32,618 nucleotides of DNA from Oscillospiraceae bacterium. GTDB lineage: Bacteria > Bacillota_A > Clostridia > Oscillospirales > WRJC01. The notes below the pieces were generated by a model. The model was not told where the DNA came from, did not search any database, and saw only the letters and a program-made list of their open reading frames with translations. The stretch covers positions 1 through 32,618 of the forward strand of contig WRJC01000034.1 of NCBI GenBank assembly GCA_009782405.1, read 5' to 3'. The translations under genes were made by a program, and so were the position numbers. Shown piece after piece: positions 27,076 to 32,618 of this stretch; positions within the stretch are counted from its first letter, which is position 1; each line of letters starts with the position of its first letter.

Positions 27076-27252
27076 TCCCAAAAAAAACAAACAAAAATTT
27101 CACGCGGAATTATGGCCGAGGCTTGCAAATTCGGTGCTTTTGCCCCAAAGGTTGGGAACTATTCTTAAAATGGGGCGCGCTTGGGCGGAGTTTTTATGGA
27201 TCTCCCTTGCGTAAATTCTGCGGCAGATAACCTTAAAAAGGAGGAATTAAAA
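27076..27252 (+). promoter_or_regulatory. 5' leader of rpsB with a possible regulatory structure
   Basis: The leader is about 177 nt. A 6-bp stem (GCCCCA at 27142-27147 with TGGGGC at 27171-27176) spans a 23-nt loop, and a CTCCCTT segment near 27212 could pair imperfectly with the AAGGAGG of rpsB. Long leaders before ribosomal protein genes often bind the protein for feedback control, but no named leader family is recognised here. Together with 26930-27075 this fills the gene-free stretch between the radical SAM gene and rpsB. Confidence 0.4.
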
Positions 27253-28041
27253 ATGTCTGTAGTCTCCATGAAACAGCTTCTTGAGTCCGGCGTCCATTTC
27301 GGGCACCACACAAGAAAATGGAACCCCAAAATGGCGGAGTACATCTTCACCGAACGGAACGGGATCCATGTGATCGATCTGCAAAAAACGGTCAAAAAAA
27401 TCGAGGAGGCCTATGCCTATGTGCGACAGTTGTCAGAAGACGGCGGAGCGGTGCTGTTCATCGGCACAAAAAAACAAGCACAGGAGTCGATCCGGGAAGA
27501 AGCCGCAAGGAGCGGGATGTTCTATGTCAACCAGAGATGGCCGGGCGGGATGCTCACCAATTTCAAAACGATCAAAAAGAGCATAAACCGCCTGCACAGC
27601 CTGTACAAGATGCAGGAGGACGGAACTTTCGACATGCTCCCCAAAAAAGAAGTGATCGCGCTCATAAAAGAGATAAACGATTTGGAGCACAACTACGGCG
27701 GAATAAAGGACATGACGTCTTTGCCCAGCGCCTTGTTCATCGTGGATCCGCGCAAGGAGAGAAACGCAGTTTTGGAAGCCAAAAAACTCAACATACCGAT
27801 AGTGGCGATAGCCGACACTAACTGCGACCCCGACGAACTCGATTACCCGATACCCGGAAACGACGATGCCATAAGGGCGATAAGGCTCATAGCCGCCACG
27901 ATTTCGGACGCTTTGATCGAGGGCAGGCAAGGCGAATCGTTTGCCGAGGCCCCGGCGGAAACCGTCGAAGAAGCGGAAAAACCCAATGAAGCGGAGCCCA
28001 TAACAGTCGCCCAGCTCGAAGCGGCAGCCGCTGAAGAATAA
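27253..28041 (+). CDS. rpsB: 30S ribosomal protein S2
   Basis: The 262-residue protein is S2, a 30S subunit protein on the platform side that contacts S1-like and other late-assembly partners. ATG 27253 gives the family start [18 protein letters not shown]; the frame is open upstream to 27181, but AAAGGAGG at 27237-27244 decides the start. [21 protein letters not shown] and [24 protein letters not shown] are family signatures. About 35 residues after the core form an acidic, Ala/Glu-rich tail. Transcribed with tsf from the strong promoter at 27041-27069. Confidence 0.98.
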   Translation: MSVVSMKQLLESGVHFGHHTRKWNPKMAEYIFTERNGIHVIDLQKTVKKIEEAYAYVRQLSEDGGAVLFIGTKKQAQESIREEAARSGMFYVNQRWPGGMLTNFKTIKKSINRLHSLYKMQEDGTFDMLPKKEVIALIKEINDLEHNYGGIKDMTSLPSALFIVDPRKERNAVLEAKKLNIPIVAIADTNCDPDELDYPIPGNDDAIRAIRLIAATISDALIEGRQGESFAEAPAETVEEAEKPNEAEPITVAQLEAAAAEE

Positions 28042-28046
28042 TACGA

Positions 28047-28092
28047 GTTGTCAGCGGAACGAGGGGAACGAAGAGAACTATAAACTGACAAC
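28047..28092 (+). repeat. Inverted repeat in the rpsB-tsf spacer
   Basis: GTTGTCAG (28047-28054) and CTGACAAC (28085-28092) are exact inverted copies around a 30-nt loop containing GGAACGAG/GGAACGAA direct repeats. There is no T-run after it, so it is not a terminator. It may be an intergenic repeat remnant or an mRNA hairpin that affects tsf expression. Confidence 0.5.
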
Positions 28093-28122
28093 TGATAACT
28101 AAAAAAAACGGAGGTATATGAA

Positions 28123-29049
28123 ATGGCGATAAGCGCAAAAGACGTGTCCGAGCTCAGGGCTAAAACGGGCGTCGGGATGATGGATTGCAAAAAAGCGTTG
28201 GAGGAAGCCGGCGGCAACTTCGACGAGGCTATAAAATTATTGAGGGAAAGAGGGCTCGCGGTGGCGGCCAAAAAGGCCGGCCGGATAGCGGCGGAAGGAA
28301 TCGTGGACATATTGCACGATGAACCCGGCGGCATCGCGGTCATGGCGGAAGTGAATTCCGAAACCGATTTCGTGGCCAAAAACGAAAACTTCCAAAGCTT
28401 TGTCAAAGGCTGCCTGGAAACCATATTGAAGCAGAAACCCGCAGATGTGGGCGAACTTCTGGCCATGCCCTTTGGCGGGGGGATGACGGTGGACGAAGCG
28501 CTGAAGGAAAAGATTTTGCAAATGGGCGAAAACCTGTCTGTAAGGAGATTTGTCATAGTGGAAGGCATTCTCTCCACTTATATACACAACAAAGGCGCGA
28601 TCGGCGTGGTTGTCAAGGTCGAGGCGGACGGAGAGGCGCTTGCGGGCGAAGGATTCGCGGAATTCAAAAAGAACCTCGCATTGCAAATAGCTTCCATGAA
28701 TCCCATGTATGTGAGCCGCGAAGACGTGCCCGCTTCGGTGGTCGCGGAAGAAAAAGAAATAATCGCGGCGCAGATAAAAAACGACGAAGAAAACGCGAAG
28801 AAGCCCGCAGCCGTGATCGAAAAGATGGTGGATGGCAGGATCAGGAAATATTACGAGGAGAACTGCCTTTTGGAGCAGGGCTATGTGAAAGAAGACAAAA
28901 TCAGCGTGGGGGCATATGTCGCAAACTACGCCAAGCAAAGCGGCGGCCAGGTAAAAGTCGCGGCTTTCTACAAGTACGAAAAAGGCGAAGGAATCCAAAA
29001 AAGGGAAGATAATTTCGCCGAAGAGATCGCGAAGCTCACCGGAAAATAG
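28123..29049 (+). CDS. tsf: Elongation factor Ts
   Basis: The 308-residue protein is EF-Ts, the nucleotide exchange factor that recharges EF-Tu with GTP. The N-terminal UBA-like part contains the TGVGMMDCKKALEEAGG motif, and TDFVAKNENFQSF in the core contacts EF-Tu. The C-terminal coiled-coil and second core repeat are of normal length. ACGGAGG precedes ATG 28123 by eight bases. It is the second gene of the usual rpsB-tsf operon and ends in a terminator at 29068-29104. Confidence 0.98.
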   Translation: MAISAKDVSELRAKTGVGMMDCKKALEEAGGNFDEAIKLLRERGLAVAAKKAGRIAAEGIVDILHDEPGGIAVMAEVNSETDFVAKNENFQSFVKGCLETILKQKPADVGELLAMPFGGGMTVDEALKEKILQMGENLSVRRFVIVEGILSTYIHNKGAIGVVVKVEADGEALAGEGFAEFKKNLALQIASMNPMYVSREDVPASVVAEEKEIIAAQIKNDEENAKKPAAVIEKMVDGRIRKYYEENCLLEQGYVKEDKISVGAYVANYAKQSGGQVKVAAFYKYEKGEGIQKREDNFAEEIAKLTGK

Positions 29050-29067
29050 TTTTTGACGCAAAATCCG

Positions 29068-29104
29068 CAGGGCCGGGAAAAAAGAAACTCGGCTCTGTTT
29101 TTTT
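29068..29104 (+). terminator. Rho-independent terminator after tsf
   Basis: CAGGGCCG (29068-29075) pairs with CGGCTCTG (29090-29097) as an 8-bp stem with one G-U pair, followed by seven T residues. It ends the rpsB-tsf transcript before the promoter at 29135. Confidence 0.9.
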
Positions 29105-29134
29105 GTCCGCGCAAAATTTTTAACAATTTTACGA

Positions 29135-29163
29135 TTGAATTTTTTCCCGGATTGTGCTATGAT
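29135..29163 (+). promoter_or_regulatory. Promoter of the protease/lipase operon
   Basis: TTGAAT at 29135-29140 and TATGAT at 29158-29163 have a 17-bp spacer. The start near 29170 leaves too little room for a ribosome site before the ATG at 29178, which supports the ATG at 29199. Confidence 0.7.
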
Positions 29164-29198
29164 GTGCATATTGCAAAATGCTGCGGGGAAACATCGAA

Positions 29199-30563
29199 AT
29201 GAATCACTCGAAATCGTTTAGATTATATGCATCAATTGCGCTCTTGGCCGTTGCCGCCGCGATTCTTTGTTTCGTCTTTTTGAACTTTGCGGGTCGAATG
29301 CCGCTTGCGGGAGATTTCGGATTTTCCGTTTTGTCGGAAGCGGAGCCTTCGACTTTTTTGGAAGCGGAAATGCTCGCCTGGAAAAAACAAAATCCGGCGA
29401 CCCCCGCCCAAACTTCCGAAACTCCCGCGGAACAACCGACCGAAGCCACGCAAAGCCCGGCTGAAATCGCCGAGTTTGTCGAGCCCGCGCCGGCGCCCGA
29501 AGAGCTGATGCTCAAAAATTTGGTTTCGCTTGCCTCAGATCCGCTGCCGCCGTACGAATTCGATCCCGGCACTATTTCCTCCTTCGGCCGCCCGCCCTTC
29601 GATGCGCCGGAGCCAAATCCCAGATTTGAGCCAAATTATCCGGTTCCCGGCTCAGTCCAGGAAATGCTGACAGACAAATTCGGCACATCCCCCAATTTTT
29701 CCCATGAAAACCCGGACGATATCGCTTTACAGGAAATAGCGGCGATTTATACAAATGACCTGAGATTCTCCTACTCTGACCGGCAGCTTAAAAATTTGGG
29801 GAAAGCCATGCTTCTCGGCACTCCCATTTCCTACAATAATCCCGCGTTTTACTCCTATTCCACAATGACTTACGCAAATTGCGTCGATGGGAATTGGTAT
29901 TACGCCTCCACCGCCCATTCAGTCGAACACCTGCTCGCCGAAAGCGAGGCCGTGGCTTTCGATGCGGATGAATTTTGGACGCCCGAGTTTGTATGCACGA
30001 AAGCGGGCGTTTTCGGCAAATTGGGCAGTACTGCCATGCTGCATGATTTTGTGATGGAATTCGGAAACCCGCACCTCGGCGAGGCATATGTGATACTCAT
30101 ACCCGAAACCCCGCAGGAAGTTGTCCAAACAAGACGAAGCGCAGGGCCTCGGATATACAAAATACAAATAACGGGAATGTATACCAAGCCCGCAGACGGA
30201 AAGAATTATTTCACTTACGAATTCGACGATCCCGGCGCCCATCAATTCGGCGCACAGGCGAGGCCGGGAATGAGCGGCTCCCCCATATTCCAAGCCGATG
30301 AACAAGGAAGCTGTTTCAAGTTCGTCGGCGCGGTCAACAGCATCTTCGAAGGCGGCATCGAAGACAGAATCGAAGGAATAGATAAGCGCAGCGCGGATTT
30401 TTTTTTCAATATCGCCATATGGTCGTATGAAATGGGTCATTTGCAGCAATACATTGTAAATAAATATTATTTGGACAACAACCCCGCAATAGATTTGACT
30501 GAAGATATCACTTCGAGGCAATCAGGATATTTTAAAAACAAATTTGCCGTATCGGCGAGTTGA
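29199..30563 (+). CDS. Membrane-anchored trypsin-fold serine protease
   Basis: From ATG 29199 the protein has 454 residues. A single signal-anchor helix is at about 10-32, followed by a Pro/Glu/Ala/Thr-rich linker of about 90 residues and a chymotrypsin-like domain. His240 in STAHSVEH fits the catalytic His, and GMSGSPI at 357-363 contains the nucleophile Ser359; the latter form also occurs in the SpoIVB (S55) and V8-like groups. The Asp of the triad is not assigned with certainty. The protein would act outside the cell, attached to the membrane. GGGGA lies nine bases before the start, and the frame is also open at 29178. A lipase-like gene follows 17 nt downstream. Confidence 0.85.
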   Translation: MNHSKSFRLYASIALLAVAAAILCFVFLNFAGRMPLAGDFGFSVLSEAEPSTFLEAEMLAWKKQNPATPAQTSETPAEQPTEATQSPAEIAEFVEPAPAPEELMLKNLVSLASDPLPPYEFDPGTISSFGRPPFDAPEPNPRFEPNYPVPGSVQEMLTDKFGTSPNFSHENPDDIALQEIAAIYTNDLRFSYSDRQLKNLGKAMLLGTPISYNNPAFYSYSTMTYANCVDGNWYYASTAHSVEHLLAESEAVAFDADEFWTPEFVCTKAGVFGKLGSTAMLHDFVMEFGNPHLGEAYVILIPETPQEVVQTRRSAGPRIYKIQITGMYTKPADGKNYFTYEFDDPGAHQFGAQARPGMSGSPIFQADEQGSCFKFVGAVNSIFEGGIEDRIEGIDKRSADFFFNIAIWSYEMGHLQQYIVNKYYLDNNPAIDLTEDITSRQSGYFKNKFAVSAS

Positions 30564-30580
30564 AAGGGGGAAATTTTTTC

Positions 30581-31924
30581 ATGGGCAAAAAAATTCGCAA
30601 GATTTCGCTTTCGTCGATCCTCGCGGCTGCCATGGTGTTCGCGCTTTTTCCCGCCGCTGTCGCGAAAGCGGCGGCAAACGAAAAAATCGAAGGCAAATTC
30701 AGCTACCTGAGCGGATCTGGGGCAAACTCATATGAAACCGGGCGTATAGTCCCCTTTGAATATGAAGACAGCTATTTTGACGCCGCCCCCGATGCATACA
30801 GCCATGATTTGGCGAAGATTTCTTTGGCGCTCTCGCTTGCCGCATATGACTGCAATGAATTGGAATGGCTTTTGGGCGAAATCGGATTTGGGCAGATCGA
30901 GCCAAGCGACTACTACTTGAGAAGCAACGAAGACAAGACAAAAACCGAACCCGAAAACATCGGGGTCGCCGTCGCCAACAAAAAAATCGATGGTTGCACC
31001 GTGATCGCGGCGGTCATACGCGGATTTGGATACGGCGCCGAATGGGCCGGGAACTTCAACGTCGGCACAGAGGGCGATTTCCACGCTGGATTTTACAAGG
31101 CCTGCGGCATCGTGACCGACGAAATCGATTCGTATTTGCAACGGCATAAAATTTCAGGCGAGATGAAAATATGGCTGACCGGATACAGCAGGGGGGGCGC
31201 GGCGGCCAATTTGGCCGCGGGCGAAATTTGCGAAAAGCAAAAATTCGGCGATGTGTACGCATATTGTTTCGAGACCCCGATGGGAGTGAAAAAATCAAGC
31301 GGAAAATATACCGGTTACAGCGGCATTTTCAACATCATAAACCCAAACGACGCCGTCGCGAAAGTCGCGATGGCCGAATGGGGGTTTTGCCGCTACGGGC
31401 GGGATATATATCTGCCCTCTCCGGAAAACGCGGGCCGATACAGCGAACTTTTCGAAAAAATGAAAGCCGTTTATTTTGCATACCGACCCCATTTCCAAAA
31501 CGAGCCCGACCGAATAGACGCCTTCATGGAATCCAAATATTTTAAAGGGACATTGGGCGCTTTTATCGACAAACTTTTGGAAATTGCGGCTTTTGCGATG
31601 GACAATGAAACGTATGCCATGCAAGCGCAGCAAAAACTGATGGATTCGTGCGCCAAAGCCCATGGGCTCGATTTTGATTTTATGTCCTTGATCGCCTCAA
31701 TGCCCGATGTTGCAAATTATTTGTTTTCAAACCATTTGGGCGAGATAAATGCCGCGATGGAAAACAGCGAACTTATTTTTTTCGCGCACTACCCGGATTT
31801 GTGCCTCGCCTGGATGTATTCGCTCGACGGCGGCGAACTTGATGGAAGTTTTCCGTTTTCCGGATTTAGGGCCTGCGATTGGCCCTATGAAATGATTTTG
31901 CAGATTTACAGGCTTGTGGGATAA
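30581..31924 (+). CDS. Secreted class 3 lipase-like alpha/beta hydrolase
   Basis: From ATG 30581 the protein has 447 residues, with a signal peptide (about 1-27, ending in AVAKAAA). The alpha/beta hydrolase core has the nucleophile elbow GYSRG with Ser203, Asp257 in NPNDAV and His403 in AHYPDLCLAWM, a complete candidate triad. The pattern is that of the class 3 lipase/phospholipase-like family, which cleaves lipid or ester bonds. AAAGGGGGAAA precedes the ATG; a TTG seven codons upstream overlaps the protease stop and is less likely. It sits 17 nt after the protease gene and 47 nt before a glycosidase-like gene. The natural ester substrate is not known. Confidence 0.86.
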   Translation: MGKKIRKISLSSILAAAMVFALFPAAVAKAAANEKIEGKFSYLSGSGANSYETGRIVPFEYEDSYFDAAPDAYSHDLAKISLALSLAAYDCNELEWLLGEIGFGQIEPSDYYLRSNEDKTKTEPENIGVAVANKKIDGCTVIAAVIRGFGYGAEWAGNFNVGTEGDFHAGFYKACGIVTDEIDSYLQRHKISGEMKIWLTGYSRGGAAANLAAGEICEKQKFGDVYAYCFETPMGVKKSSGKYTGYSGIFNIINPNDAVAKVAMAEWGFCRYGRDIYLPSPENAGRYSELFEKMKAVYFAYRPHFQNEPDRIDAFMESKYFKGTLGAFIDKLLEIAAFAMDNETYAMQAQQKLMDSCAKAHGLDFDFMSLIASMPDVANYLFSNHLGEINAAMENSELIFFAHYPDLCLAWMYSLDGGELDGSFPFSGFRACDWPYEMILQIYRLVG

Positions 31925-31971
31925 ACAGACAAGCAAATTCATATAAAAACAGGGAGGAAAGGTAATTTTTT

Positions 31972-32618
31972 ATGCCAAACAATTTAATCGATTTATGCAA
32001 AGGGCGCTATCCGGCCGGGCTTTTCTATTTCGCCAAGGAGCTTTGGACCGACGAAGGGGTGAAACAGGCGGCCGAAACCGGGGCGGATTTCATCATGGCG
32101 GTCGAATCGCTCGAGCCCCTGGTCGGCCTGTGCGAAAAGCATGGCCTCGGGATCATCTCGACCTCTAACACCACGCCGATGTGGTGGGGGGGCGACGGCG
32201 ACAATGCGGGAGGCTACGCAAAGCAGTTCCCGCTTGACCGGCTCGATGAAATACAGAAAACCTACCCAAAAAGCCCTGCGGTGTGGGGCGATTATCCGGT
32301 GGACGAGCCCAACTCGAAGGATTTTTTGCATATTGACAAAGTGGCAAAGCGCTACAGGGAGCTGTTCCCCGACAAGCTGCCGTTTATCAACCTGTACCCA
32401 AATTACGCGAGCATACCAAAAAACACGGGCGAGGAAGTGGTCTCGCAGCTTGGCAACTTCACATACGCCGAGCATATCGACCAGTATGTGCGCGAGGTCG
32501 ATCTGCCGTATATCTGCTTCGACTACTATCCGTTCACCGGGGTGTTTTCCTCATATCTCGAAAATCTCGACATTGTGGCGAGCGCCTGCAGAAAATCGGG
32601 CAAAGAGATGTGGGTGAT
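31972..32618 (+). CDS. Glycosidase-like TIM-barrel protein, 3' end missing
   Basis: The frame opens at ATG 31972 after GGGAGGAAAGG and runs off the window, giving 215 codons without a stop. The visible part reads like the first half of a TIM-barrel glycosidase: a helix-strand repeat at the N-terminus, TSNTTPMWWGG, and VWGDYPVDEPN, where Glu112 after Asp111 would be the general acid/base of a clan GH-A type enzyme. It then continues with YPNYASIP and ICFDYYPF strands. The second catalytic residue would be beyond the edge. There is no signal peptide. Family and substrate cannot be fixed from the fragment. Confidence 0.78.
   Translation, partial: MPNNLIDLCKGRYPAGLFYFAKELWTDEGVKQAAETGADFIMAVESLEPLVGLCEKHGLGIISTSNTTPMWWGGDGDNAGGYAKQFPLDRLDEIQKTYPKSPAVWGDYPVDEPNSKDFLHIDKVAKRYRELFPDKLPFINLYPNYASIPKNTGEEVVSQLGNFTYAEHIDQYVREVDLPYICFDYYPFTGVFSSYLENLDIVASACRKSGKEMWV

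Noticed and set aside
1..32618. CRISPR arrays, tRNA or rRNA genes and insertion sequences
   Set aside because: No regularly spaced repeats, tRNA-like cloverleaf or transposase frame was recognised; a covariance-model search would be needed to exclude small RNAs.

Overview
The window looks like part of the chromosome of a Gram-positive, Clostridia-like bacterium (Bacillota), probably an uncultured gut or anaerobe lineage. The evidence is consensus sigma-A promoters, strong AGGAGG-type ribosome binding sites, frequent TTG/GTG starts, a sortase-type cell-wall anchored protein, a CotH-family protein, a SEDS-family protein and clostridial-type RpoB/RpoC. This is inference from gene content only. 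No RNA genes, CRISPR arrays or insertion sequences were recognised.

Region 1 (1-5434, + strand) begins with the tail of an unidentified gene and its terminator. A compact five-gene unit follows: a VTC-domain (polyphosphate-polymerase-like) protein, a DUF4956 membrane protein, an exported CotH-family protein, an OmpR-type response regulator and its histidine kinase. Four 11-bp direct repeats lie just upstream of the first gene and look like a binding site for an OmpR-type regulator, so the unit may regulate itself. Region 2 (5435-5855) is non-coding. It holds a 142-bp element with 18-bp inverted ends, and a good promoter whose -10 runs into an interrupted palindrome.

Region 3 (5856-9650, + strand) is a sugar-related cassette: RpiB-type isomerase, ADP-ribosylglycohydrolase-fold protein, GH43/GH130-like beta-propeller enzyme and an organophosphate-type MFS transporter. 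A bidirectional terminator at 9710-9748 separates it from Region 4.

Region 4 (9760-26929, - strand, listed in transcription order) carries a radical SAM protein, a RodA-like SEDS protein, MetK, a six-helix membrane protein and a URO-D-fold protein. Next come rpoB and rpoC with their own perfect-consensus promoter, a small acidic sortase-anchored protein and a terminator. Last are lepA (own promoter), hemW and a tandem BFD-like iron-sulfur protein. The rpoBC pair has no ribosomal protein genes beside it here. Both RNA polymerase subunits end in long acidic tails, and the beta tail contains a 42-bp tandem repeat.

Region 5 (26930-32618, + strand) has rpsB-tsf behind a strong promoter and a 5' leader of about 177 nt. 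It ends with an apparent operon of exported or degradative proteins: a membrane-anchored trypsin-fold protease, a secreted class 3 lipase-like hydrolase and a glycosidase-like TIM barrel cut by the window edge. The most unusual parts are the VTC/DUF4956/CotH/two-component unit with its repeats, the acidic polymerase tails, the half-degenerate tandem BFD protein and the exported protease/lipase unit.
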